A stretch of 5,831 nucleotides of DNA, taken from Bacteroidota bacterium (GTDB taxonomy: Bacteria > Bacteroidota > Bacteroidia > NS11-12g > UBA9320). Numbering within the stretch: position 1 is the first letter of the stretch; every line of letters starts with the position of its first letter. Below are positions 1-5,831 of the stretch, piece after piece. The position numbers and the translations under genes were made by a program. The stretch lies in assembly GCA_947499775.1 (NCBI GenBank), contig CANMPY010000139.1:1-5831 (forward strand), in the 5' to 3' direction. The notes under the pieces were generated by a model. It worked only from the letters and a program-made list of their open reading frames with translations, ran no database searches and was not told the DNA's origin.

Positions 1-2183
1 CTCACGTATTGATTATTTTTATTATTTAAGTCATCGGCACTAAACAAACTAAGGTCTAAATCTTCTGGTGATAATGAATTGATATCGATATACGACGTTT
101 CAGTGTATTTTTTACCATCTGCGTCTACCCTTCCTTCAGCAATTAATTTAGCTCTTAAATTTTTATCAAACGTTGATTGTTGATCTTTATCAATCCTTAT
201 ATTATATTTAACGGTATCTAAAAACCGCCCTTGATCGTCGTATGAATGAATGCTATTTAAAATATATTCATTTTGTTTTACTTGATCTAAACTGGCAATA
301 TGGCTATTGGCTAGCTGTGGCATTAATATCCAAAGGTTATTAGCACTTAATCCATATGAACTCAAAATATTTTGTTCATAGGTCATACCGAATTGAATAT
401 CGTGTTTATTTTCTTTCTTTTTGCCTGTGTTAATAGATGCTTCACCTATAGCATAAGCTGAAAATCGCTCTTGCTGACTTTTACTGTATCCGGCAATTAA
501 GGTTCCCGGATTGGACCATAACGAATATGTACTTGGTAAATTATAACCGTTTAACAATCCATTAAAGGTTGCAATCATACCATCGTTTAAGGCTCCACGC
601 AATCCAAAACTCTTAAGATAATCATAGGCATTTTCAGTATATTTACTACGCAACACATTTTTATCGCTCGCCTCATAGGTAATCATAGTATCAGCAAAGC
701 CTGTTAATTCATAATACCCTTGTCGAGTTACGGTATCGCTTTTGCCATTTCTATTTATAATATATTTTTGAATACCATCACGCTGTGCATACACAGGAGC
801 GCGGTAATGTGTAAATTTACCAATATATCCATAATCAAATACATTGTCGCCGTGTACATTATGCTGACTTTGGCCAATACTGGTTTGGTAATCGGCTCTA
901 ATGGAATAAAATGCATCCGACACCAAAGCTTTCTTGGCACCCTTTTCGCGTTTATCACTGCTTTGGTAGCCTATTTTTTGAGTGTATCTCAAATACGAAC
1001 GGTACGTTTGATTGGTATTATTTGAATATTCATCGTAATTAAGTAGAGAAGACGCATAGCCATATCCCTTTGTTTGCTGCATGCTACCACTTCCATAAAA
1101 TGTTAAAACAGAATTTTTGGAGGGCGTATATTCTAATTTCGCATTAATAACGCCTAAATAAAGTGGAACGTTTTGTCGCGCTTTTTGAAGCACTAAATCA
1201 TCTTTGGTTAAAAAAGATGAGGTAGTAATAAATCCTCCATCAGGATTAGCCGACAATGGGTTTTCTTTAATATTATCGAGCACATCTTCTTTTACAGTCC
1301 ATGATCCTAATACCGTAGGGCTTGCATCTTTTTGATATTCTAAATGACCCGACACATTATAACCAAACAATACACGCTCCTTAGTTCCACCACCTTTATT
1401 TGCTATTTTTAAAGGTCCAGAATAGGCCAATTCTAATGTATTGTAGTGCCATTTATCAAATAAGCTAGAGGTAATATATTCATAATATTGAGATCTATTT
1501 CTACTTGGTCCTTTGGTTGTAATATTTATAGCTCCTCCTGTTAAGTCGCCAAACATGGCCGGAACCCCACTTGCAATTAAATCGATTTGCTCTTGGCCAA
1601 TAGTTGGCATAGCTTGACTTCCTATTACAGGAACCCCGTCGATAAATAATCGAGTACCGTCGGTTCTACTTCCTAAAAATGAAATACCGCCTCCTGATGA
1701 GTTTGTCGCCGATGAGGTACTGGTTATAGCACCAATACCACGTTGAGGCAATTTTAAAATATCTTTAGATCCAATCGTTTTCTTATTCGCATCCTTCTCC
1801 ATAATTTCTCGTCCAAACACCACTACTTGGCCTAAGTCTACGCCATCTTCACCCATAGTTTCTAATTCTATATTGACGAATTTAATAGAGCCACTGTTAA
1901 TATTAATACCCGTAGCTTTATATTTTTTGTATCCAACCAGAATCACTTCCATTTCATATTCTCCTGGATCAAGGGTCTTAATGTTATAATTTCCTATATC
2001 ATCCGACGAACTGGCTCCTTTTTGAATACCTTCCTTTTTCAGTACCACAGTTGCAAATTCAAGTGCCGATCGCGTTGTTTTATCCGTTACAGTTCCTCTA
2101 ATTTCACCGTAGTTTGACTGCGAATAAGCCCAACCGCTCATTAATAAAATTGCTAAAACGCTTAAGTAATGTTTTAAACTCAT
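1..2183 (-). CDS. TonB-dependent outer-membrane receptor with N-terminal carboxypeptidase-regulatory-like domain (C-terminus cut by window edge)
   Basis: The gene should encode an outer-membrane beta-barrel that imports a ligand using TonB/ExbBD energy; the substrate cannot be told from the sequence. I translated it by hand from the ATG at 2183-2181, and it stays open for 727 codons to the left edge. Residues 1-22 form a signal peptide ending WAYSQ with no lipobox cysteine. Residues about 26-108 resemble a CarboxypepD_reg-like beta-sandwich (GTVTDK at 30-35; PGEYEMEVILVGYKKY at 73-88). LGQVVVFGRE at 117-126 is the TonB-box/plug entry. The plug shows LPQRGIG, then RLFIDGVPV (178-186) and ends with GGAINITTKG (216-225). 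The rest alternates aromatic and polar residues like barrel strands. Such receptors usually exceed 900 residues, so the missing part is the distal barrel. The leader just before the ATG is A-rich. It looks more like the Oar-type receptors than a proven SusC, since no SusD partner is visible. Family confidence is high; function is unknown. Confidence 0.93.
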   Translation of the reverse strand, partial: MSLKHYLSVLAILLMSGWAYSQSNYGEIRGTVTDKTTRSALEFATVVLKKEGIQKGASSSDDIGNYNIKTLDPGEYEMEVILVGYKKYKATGININSGSIKFVNIELETMGEDGVDLGQVVVFGREIMEKDANKKTIGSKDILKLPQRGIGAITSTSSATNSSGGGISFLGSRTDGTRLFIDGVPVIGSQAMPTIGQEQIDLIASGVPAMFGDLTGGAINITTKGPSRNRSQYYEYITSSLFDKWHYNTLELAYSGPLKIANKGGGTKERVLFGYNVSGHLEYQKDASPTVLGSWTVKEDVLDNIKENPLSANPDGGFITTSSFLTKDDLVLQKARQNVPLYLGVINAKLEYTPSKNSVLTFYGSGSMQQTKGYGYASSLLNYDEYSNNTNQTYRSYLRYTQKIGYQSSDKREKGAKKALVSDAFYSIRADYQTSIGQSQHNVHGDNVFDYGYIGKFTHYRAPVYAQRDGIQKYIINRNGKSDTVTRQGYYELTGFADTMITYEASDKNVLRSKYTENAYDYLKSFGLRGALNDGMIATFNGLLNGYNLPSTYSLWSNPGTLIAGYSKSQQERFSAYAIGEASINTGKKKENKHDIQFGMTYEQNILSSYGLSANNLWILMPQLANSHIASLDQVKQNEYILNSIHSYDDQGRFLDTVKYNIRIDKDQQSTFDKNLRAKLIAEGRVDADGKKYTETSYIDINSLSPEDLDLSLFSADDLNNKNNQYV

Positions 2184-2383
2184 AATTTTTTGTCTTTAAT
2201 CTTTATATTTAACAAGGGTTTAACGTTTTTTTAACCAAACTTCAATAATTGCTTATTTTCACTACATAATCAAGTGAATTTTTATCATTTTATTAAATTT
2301 TACTTTTATAATCTATTACTGCATTTAAACGTCCTATTGACCCTATAATTTCTTTTATAATATTTTTACATTCTTCTATTTAA
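2184..2383. other. AT-rich intergenic leader upstream of the TonB-dependent receptor
   Basis: This 200-bp gap separates the dehydrogenase stop codon from the receptor start. It is very AT-rich and codes for nothing convincing; on the minus strand it holds only tiny frames such as an 8-codon ATG-to-TAG frame. I see no GC-rich hairpin followed by a T-run, so no clear terminator for the dehydrogenase gene, and no clean TAnnTTTG promoter for the receptor. The length suggests that the receptor has its own regulatory region, but this is inferred from spacing only. Confidence 0.5.
2258..2278. repeat. Short inverted repeat upstream of the receptor
   Basis: TTCACT (2258-2263) and AGTGAA (2273-2278) form a perfect 6-bp dyad around a 9-bp spacer, about 75 bp before the receptor start codon. 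It could be an operator half-site pair or a weak hairpin, but a dyad of this size is expected by chance in AT-rich DNA. No role can be assigned. Confidence 0.25.
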
Positions 2384-3361
2384 TCATGCATTTATTGTAT
2401 TCCTTTTCTCAAAGCCCTGTTCGTAAAATTTAGTAAGTTTAACGGCTATGCTCGTTGAAATTCTATGATAGGATTGTTTTGTCCAACCTCCAATATGCGG
2501 CGTCAAAACCACATTTTCCATTGCACATAATTGATCGAATTCTTTTAATTCTGAATCAGTTAAATTATTTAAATTTTCATTCGGCAATACATCAGCTCCA
2601 AATCCCACTATTTTATGACTCGAAAGTGCATCTATTACATCTGCCAAATTTACAATACCGCCCCGCGAAAGATTTAACAACCGTATTGGTTTAGAAAATT
2701 GATTAATGTATGATGCGTTCACTAAATCAGTAGTCTCCAAAGTTAATGGCACATGCACGGAAACAATGTCGGCCTCAGAAAAAATCTCATCCATATCAGA
2801 CGCTTTAACCCCATATTGCTCGAACCCTGTTTTGTATTTATCATAAGCCAAAATTCGAACTCCAAAACCACCTAATAGTTTTGCAAACCGACTTCCTGTA
2901 TTTCCAAACCCGACTATTCCAATGGTTTTCCCTTCTAATTCATCACCACGGTTCAACTTCCTGTTCCATATTCTATTTCGCACCTCACGATCTGCTTTAC
3001 CTATATTAGCCAAAAGGTTTAATAAAATTGCAAGCGAATGCTCGGCTACAGCTTGAGCATTAGCTTCGGGCGTGCTCATTATTTCAATTCCAATTTTTTC
3101 AAGCCAAGGAATGTCCAAATTATCAACCCCAGAACCTGCTCTAATTATAAGTTTAAGGCGATTAGCATATAAACACAAATTTTCATTTACTTGTACCTTG
3201 CTTCTAAGCACCAAAATATCCTGATTTTTTAAGGCCTGAGCTACATCACTAGATTTAATTTGAGGTAAATAGGTAATTTCAAATTTATTCATCCCATCCT
3301 GTTCAAAGAAAGCAGGATGCAAGTCGTCAATAATTAAAACATTCAACTTTTGGATGCCCAT
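2384..3361 (-). CDS. D-2-hydroxyacid dehydrogenase, D-3-phosphoglycerate dehydrogenase type
   Basis: This is a cytoplasmic NAD-dependent oxidoreductase of 325 residues; by family it most likely oxidises 3-phosphoglycerate (serA-like, first step of serine synthesis) or another D-2-hydroxyacid. The substrate-domain signature RAGSGVDN is at 74-81. The Rossmann motif GFGNTG is at 151-156, with Asp174 (LAYD) as the expected NAD-ribose ligand, favouring NAD over NADP. The catalytic triad is present: Arg233 in LSRGG, Glu262 in DVLPNEN (five residues after the Asp, as in the DVFPTEP of E. coli SerA), and His289 in TPHIGG. The protein ends soon after the fold, so it lacks the ACT serine-feedback domain; this resembles the short enzymes common in Bacteroidota. 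The ATG at 3361 is the first possible start, behind an A-rich leader. No serC or serB lies nearby, so the serine-pathway role is inferred from homology rather than context. Family is certain, substrate moderately likely. Confidence 0.9.
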   Translation of the reverse strand: MGIQKLNVLIIDDLHPAFFEQDGMNKFEITYLPQIKSSDVAQALKNQDILVLRSKVQVNENLCLYANRLKLIIRAGSGVDNLDIPWLEKIGIEIMSTPEANAQAVAEHSLAILLNLLANIGKADREVRNRIWNRKLNRGDELEGKTIGIVGFGNTGSRFAKLLGGFGVRILAYDKYKTGFEQYGVKASDMDEIFSEADIVSVHVPLTLETTDLVNASYINQFSKPIRLLNLSRGGIVNLADVIDALSSHKIVGFGADVLPNENLNNLTDSELKEFDQLCAMENVVLTPHIGGWTKQSYHRISTSIAVKLTKFYEQGFEKRNTINA

Positions 3362-3498
3362 TTTGTCTTATTAAATTTCAATTCGAAAGTACACTTGTTT
3401 CAAAAATGTTTATTGGGTAATTGACCAATGGCTACACTGCACTTTAATAACGGTTTCATAACACTGGTTCGAATAAAGGCATAAATTTAATAAATTAA
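3362..3498. other. Intergenic gap between murI and the dehydrogenase gene
   Basis: This 137-bp non-coding gap lies downstream of murI and upstream of the dehydrogenase. It has no clear intrinsic terminator, so read-through from murI is possible. A minus-strand TACTTTCG at 3391-3384 resembles the Bacteroidota -7 element with one mismatch, but no TTTG sits at the proper distance upstream. A 10-bp direct repeat, CCAATGGCTA, occurs at 3425-3434 and again at 3506-3515 inside the end of murI; it is probably fortuitous. Confidence 0.4.
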
Positions 3499-4347
3499 TT
3501 AATGGCCAATGGCTATATGGCTTGATTTCACTGTGTCTCCAAAAAAAAGTGAGGCCATAGTATCAAACACTTTCGAATCATCAGATGTGTAAAATTCGGT
3601 TTGTGAATTTTTAAAACAAACACTTTCCATTTCAGGGTGCCGTTTTAAATAATCGCTCAAACTCTTTGCAACAATTTCACCTTGAGATATTACCGATACG
3701 TTTCGCGGTAAATGGGCTTTTATTTTATTAATTAAAAGTGGATAGTGTGTACATCCTAAAACGATAGTATCAATTTCAGGAGATTGACTGAACAATTCAT
3801 TGAGATTTTTTAATACAAAAAAATCTGCTCCATCCTCAGCAAACTCATTGTTTTCGACAAGAGAAACCCACATAGGGCAAGCCTGCTGATATACTTTTAA
3901 ATCAGGAAAAAATTTGCTTATTTCAGCGGGATACGAATCGGAGCTTACCGTTCCTAACGTTCCTAAAATCCCAACAGAACCTGTTTTCGAATATCTTCCA
4001 ACAATTTCCGATGTTGGCCTAATAACACCTAGAACTCTTTTATTATGTGCAGCAAGAGGTAAATAATTTTGCTGAATAGATCGCAATGCTTTGGCCGATG
4101 CTGTATTACAAGCTAAGATTACCAAATTGCATCCTTTTGCAAATAAAGCTTCAACGCATTGTTGCGTGTAATGTGTTACGGTTTCGAATGACCGATTACC
4201 ATAGGGCGAACGCGCATTATCTCCTAAATAAATATAGTTGTATTGGGGCAATTGCTTAACCAATTCTTTTAAAATAGTTAGTCCTCCATATCCCGAATCG
4301 AATACACCTATTGGCCCTGAATTTAATATTGAAGTACTTGAATTAAT
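3499..4347 (-). CDS. murI: Glutamate racemase MurI, probable non-ATG start
   Basis: Cytoplasmic cofactor-independent racemase that converts L-glutamate to D-glutamate for peptidoglycan precursor synthesis. Numbered from the ATT at 4347, the protein has 282 residues, a normal size for the family. IGVFDSGYGG (13-22) carries the catalytic-site Asp17; YLGDNARSPYG is at 40-50. The two catalytic cysteines are Cys80 in ACNTASA and Cys199 in GCTHYPLL. The only standard start codon in the frame is TTG at 4263, which would remove the DSG motif and give an inactive enzyme, so the true start must be upstream. Between the in-frame TAA at 4359-4357 and the motif, only ATC (4356), ATT (4347), ATA (4329) and ATA (4311) are possible. 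I chose ATT because ATT starts are documented in bacteria and it gives a short natural leader, but ATC or ATA is possible, as is a sequencing error in a former ATG. It lies downstream of the ompH pair beyond a terminator. Confidence 0.9.
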   Translation of the reverse strand: MNSSTSILNSGPIGVFDSGYGGLTILKELVKQLPQYNYIYLGDNARSPYGNRSFETVTHYTQQCVEALFAKGCNLVILACNTASAKALRSIQQNYLPLAAHNKRVLGVIRPTSEIVGRYSKTGSVGILGTLGTVSSDSYPAEISKFFPDLKVYQQACPMWVSLVENNEFAEDGADFFVLKNLNELFSQSPEIDTIVLGCTHYPLLINKIKAHLPRNVSVISQGEIVAKSLSDYLKRHPEMESVCFKNSQTEFYTSDDSKVFDTMASLFFGDTVKSSHIAIGH

Positions 4348-4405
4348 GGTATTGATTTAGGTGTACGAAAATAGGCAAGCTATTTAGAATTTAGGGTAAT
4401 TTAAT

Positions 4406-4438
4406 AAAAAAGGCTCTGACATAAATATGTCAGAGCCT
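4406..4438 (-). terminator. Intrinsic terminator of the ompH operon
   Basis: Reading the minus strand, AGGCTCTGACATA (4438-4426) is perfectly repeated in inverse as TATGTCAGAGCCT (4423-4411) around TT, giving a stem of about 11-13 bp with a small AT loop. A run of T follows at once (4411-4406). It sits 20 bp after the second ompH stop codon. This is the strongest hairpin in the window and should end ompH transcription before murI. In the plus direction the stem is not directly followed by a T-run and there is no plus-strand gene to terminate. Confidence 0.9.
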
Positions 4439-4457
4439 CAATATTATTTTTTTACCC

Positions 4458-4961
4458 TTAATTAATAAGGAGTTTCTTTTTTACATCATTCATCAAATCG
4501 TTGGTATGGGTAGTAACCAATACACCCAATCCTTCTGAACTATCCAAAACATAATCATACCCTTTGGCTTTTGCAACTTCATTAATTGCAGTTTTTGCTT
4601 TGGTATAAATTGGCATATACAGGGTTTCTTTCTTTTTCATCATATCCTGTTCTGCTGTTTGGCTAAATTGCTGGATATCGGCTTGTAAAGCTTCTAATTT
4701 ACTTTTCTTTACTTCCATTACTATTGGCAATGAAATGGTATCGGCTACATACTCTTGATACTTTGTTTGAAGTTCGGACTGCATGGTTTCTAATTGAGCG
4801 CGTAATTGACCTTCGTGGTCTTTTAATTTTTTTTCAAAATCCTTCATTTCTGGCATTAAATTCATCAATTCAGATGAATTAATATGCGCGATTTTGCTTT
4901 GTCCATTGGCTCCAATGAACATAGCCACGGCGGCAAATACGGTTAAAATTGATCGTTTCAT
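4458..4961 (-). CDS. ompH: OmpH/Skp-family periplasmic chaperone (second of tandem pair)
   Basis: The gene encodes a 167-residue OmpH/Skp-type protein, a family that binds unfolded outer-membrane proteins in the periplasm and delivers them to the BAM machinery. Residues 1-21 are a signal peptide (MKR, a hydrophobic stretch, then GANGQ) without a lipobox. The mature protein begins with the family strand KIAHINSSELMNLMPEM (23-39). Residues about 40-115 are rich in Lys, Glu and Gln with heptad-like spacing, fitting the two-helix coiled-coil tentacle. It ends with the typical C-terminal strand and helix YDYVLDSSEGLGVLVTTHTNDL (135-156). Length matches E. coli Skp (about 160 residues). The ATG at 4961 follows an A-rich leader and lies 27 bp after the stop of the upstream paralogue, so the two are probably co-transcribed. 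The strong terminator lies just beyond. Family assignment is firm; chaperone activity is inferred. Confidence 0.92.
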   Translation of the reverse strand: MKRSILTVFAAVAMFIGANGQSKIAHINSSELMNLMPEMKDFEKKLKDHEGQLRAQLETMQSELQTKYQEYVADTISLPIVMEVKKSKLEALQADIQQFSQTAEQDMMKKKETLYMPIYTKAKTAINEVAKAKGYDYVLDSSEGLGVLVTTHTNDLMNDVKKKLLIN

Positions 4962-4988
4962 TTAGTTTTTATTTTATTTAAGTTATTA

Positions 4989-5675
4989 TTAATCTTTAGA
5001 AGGCAATCCTCCACCACCTGCAGGTGGTAAATCTGTTTTTTGTTTCTCTTTAACCTTATTCTTTTCTTCTTTTGTTGGGGCAACACCGAGTGAAGTTAAA
5101 ACATTATCACTCTTGTCATATTTAGCATTGCTATAAAGCATTGTCATATCGCTTGACTTATCAAAAATAAAATCTAATACTTCATCCTTCGCTATTTTCT
5201 GAATGGCTTCAAAAACTTTATCTTGAATTGGTTTTACTAATACTTGTCGTTTTTTGAACAATTCACCTTCGTATCCAAATTTATCTTGTTGGAATTTTTT
5301 AGCATCCTTTTCTTTAGTGATAATATCATCCTCTCTTTGCTTTTGCTGATCGGCAGTTAAAAGTATTTTTTCAGCCTGATATTCTTTGTATAACTTATCA
5401 ATATCCTCATACTTTTGATCTACCTCTTTTTGCCAATTCTCAGCTATTTCATTAAGGTTTTTTTGAGCAGATTTATAATCTGGAAGCAAGGAAAGAATAT
5501 ATTCGGTATCGACATAAGCAAATTTTTGAGCGTAATTACTCAAAGGGATGAGTGTAAAAAGCATGAATGTAAACATCACCTTTAATGCTACTGATTTACT
5601 CATTAGGCTAGTCGAATGACTTAGAAAAATTCTTTTAATTGAATTCTTACGGATAATTTCTAGTTTCATAATCAT
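4989..5675 (-). CDS. ompH: OmpH/Skp-family periplasmic chaperone (first of tandem pair) with hydrophilic C-terminal tail
   Basis: The gene encodes a second OmpH/Skp-type protein, expected to hold unfolded outer-membrane proteins in the periplasm. Numbered from the ATG at 5675 it has 228 residues. A hydrophobic signal segment (31-47) ends at SNYAQ (46-50). The family strand KFAYVDTEYILSLLPDY follows (51-67), then a charged coiled-coil region (about 68-150) and the C-terminal FIFDKSSDMTMLYSNAKYDKSDNV segment, given here only by its ends (169-192). Residues about 201-228 form an extra Lys/Glu-rich tail ending in PPAGGGGLPSKD that the downstream paralogue lacks. The start is uncertain. The ATGs at 5675 and 5669 follow an A-rich leader, but leave about 30 residues before the hydrophobic core. 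The ATG at 5603 (Met25) gives a classic 26-residue signal peptide and a 204-residue protein, but has a poorer leader. A good promoter lies about 70 bp upstream. Confidence 0.9.
   Translation of the reverse strand: MIMKLEIIRKNSIKRIFLSHSTSLMSKSVALKVMFTFMLFTLIPLSNYAQKFAYVDTEYILSLLPDYKSAQKNLNEIAENWQKEVDQKYEDIDKLYKEYQAEKILLTADQQKQREDDIITKEKDAKKFQQDKFGYEGELFKKRQVLVKPIQDKVFEAIQKIAKDEVLDFIFDKSSDMTMLYSNAKYDKSDNVLTSLGVAPTKEEKNKVKEKQKTDLPPAGGGGLPSKD
5013..5028. repeat. 16-bp perfect palindrome inside the 3' end of ompH
   Basis: ACCACCTGCAGGTGGT reads the same on both strands and lies in codons for the PPAGG part of the tail, about 20 bp before the stop codon. In the mRNA it could fold as a 6-bp GC-rich stem with a TGCA loop, standing out in an AT-rich gene. 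No T-run follows, so it is not a terminator. It may simply reflect codon choice for Pro-Pro-Ala-Gly-Gly. Confidence 0.5.
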
Positions 5676-5831
5676 TTTATTTTAAGTTATCATCACTGCA
5701 TACAATTCCTTTTCCTAAAAAATAACACCTTATAAAATAAGTGGCAAACATACATAATTTTCAGGGGCTACAAAAAAAATATTACGGCAAATTAACCAAT
5801 TATTTTTGAAGATAATTATGGACACCTAGTG
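5676..5831. other. Non-coding region upstream of ompH at the right edge
   Basis: Apart from the promoter, I see nothing supportable here. All three minus-strand frames meet stop codons close to the edge (for example TAG at 5829-5827, TAA at 5819-5817), and none ends in the aromatic residue expected of a BamA C-terminus. On the plus strand the only ATG near the edge (5819) is followed by a stop after three codons. Any bamA must therefore lie further right, if it is present. Confidence 0.5.
5745..5774 (-). promoter_or_regulatory. Bacteroidota-type promoter of the ompH operon
   Basis: On the minus strand TTTG (5774-5771) is followed after 18 bp by TATGTTTG (5752-5745), an exact match to the TAnnTTTG -7 element known for the Bacteroidota primary sigma factor, with its -33 partner at close to the usual spacing. 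Transcription would begin near 5738, giving a leader of about 60 nt to the ATG at 5675, or about 135 nt to the alternative ATG at 5603. This indicates that the ompH pair can be transcribed independently of whatever lies upstream. Confidence 0.65.

Noticed and set aside
755..958. Minus-strand open frame of 67 codons
   Set aside because: It overlaps the receptor gene in a different frame; the receptor frame is continuous through this stretch and carries plausible barrel sequence.
720..1025. Plus-strand open frame of 101 codons
   Set aside because: It lies wholly inside the well-supported TonB-dependent receptor gene on the opposite strand, and its hydrophobic translation is an antisense by-product with no recognisable family.
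1..2183. Possible frameshift or pseudogene in the receptor
   Set aside because: A codon-by-codon translation from 2183 to the left edge shows no internal stop and keeps the expected domain order; the missing end is due to the window boundary.
2455..2694. Plus-strand open frame of 79 codons
   Set aside because: Antisense to the C-terminal coding part of the dehydrogenase, which has all catalytic residues in place.
3499..4263. murI starting at the TTG at 4263 (254 residues)
   Set aside because: This start would delete the DSG motif with the catalytic aspartate, which is encoded in the same open frame just upstream.
4411..4457. Bidirectional action of the terminator hairpin
   Set aside because: In the plus direction the stem is followed by CAATATTA before a T-run, and no plus-strand gene exists to terminate.
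5753..5831. 3' end of a bamA gene at the right edge
   Set aside because: All minus-strand frames contain stops close to the edge and none ends with the aromatic C-terminal residue typical of BamA; the region looks non-coding.
1..5831. A novel defence, mobile or biosynthetic system
   Set aside because: Every substantial frame belongs to a known housekeeping or envelope family; there are no integrase, transposase, repeat array or toxin-antitoxin signatures.

Overview
The window looks like AT-rich chromosomal DNA from a member of the Bacteroidota. Three things suggest this. The genes start behind A-rich leaders with no clear Shine-Dalgarno sequence. One promoter matches the Bacteroidota -33/-7 pattern (TTTG, 18 bp, TATGTTTG). 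The gene content includes tandem OmpH/Skp chaperones next to murI and a TonB-dependent receptor with an N-terminal carboxypeptidase-regulatory-like domain. I cannot place it more finely than phylum, although a Flavobacteriales-like lineage is plausible. All five genes lie on the minus strand, so transcription runs from high to low coordinates.

Layout in the direction of transcription: 5676-5831 is non-coding and carries the promoter. Next come two OmpH/Skp-like periplasmic chaperone genes (4989-5675 and 4458-4961), 27 bp apart. A strong intrinsic terminator (about 4406-4438) follows. The glutamate racemase gene murI (3499 to about 4347) comes next, and its reading frame has no ATG, GTG or TTG ahead of the essential N-terminal motif. 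After a 137-bp gap is a stand-alone D-2-hydroxyacid dehydrogenase of the phosphoglycerate dehydrogenase type (2384-3361). A 200-bp AT-rich gap then leads to a large outer-membrane TonB-dependent receptor (2183 down to the left edge). The receptor stays open for at least 727 codons and its C-terminal part lies outside the window.

The common theme is envelope biogenesis. The OmpH pair should escort outer-membrane proteins through the periplasm, MurI supplies D-glutamate for peptidoglycan, and the receptor is the kind of beta-barrel those chaperones serve. In Bacteroidota the ompH-ompH-murI order is commonly found downstream of bamA. Here bamA is not visible, and no coding sequence is apparent in the last ~150 bp. 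The dehydrogenase is probably metabolic (serine synthesis or a related oxidation) and has no clear functional link to its neighbours.

I found no RNA genes, insertion sequences, CRISPR arrays or phage genes, and no evidence of an undescribed multi-gene system. The points most worth a second look are the start codon of murI, the ambiguous N-terminus of the first ompH, and a 16-bp perfect palindrome in that gene's 3' end.
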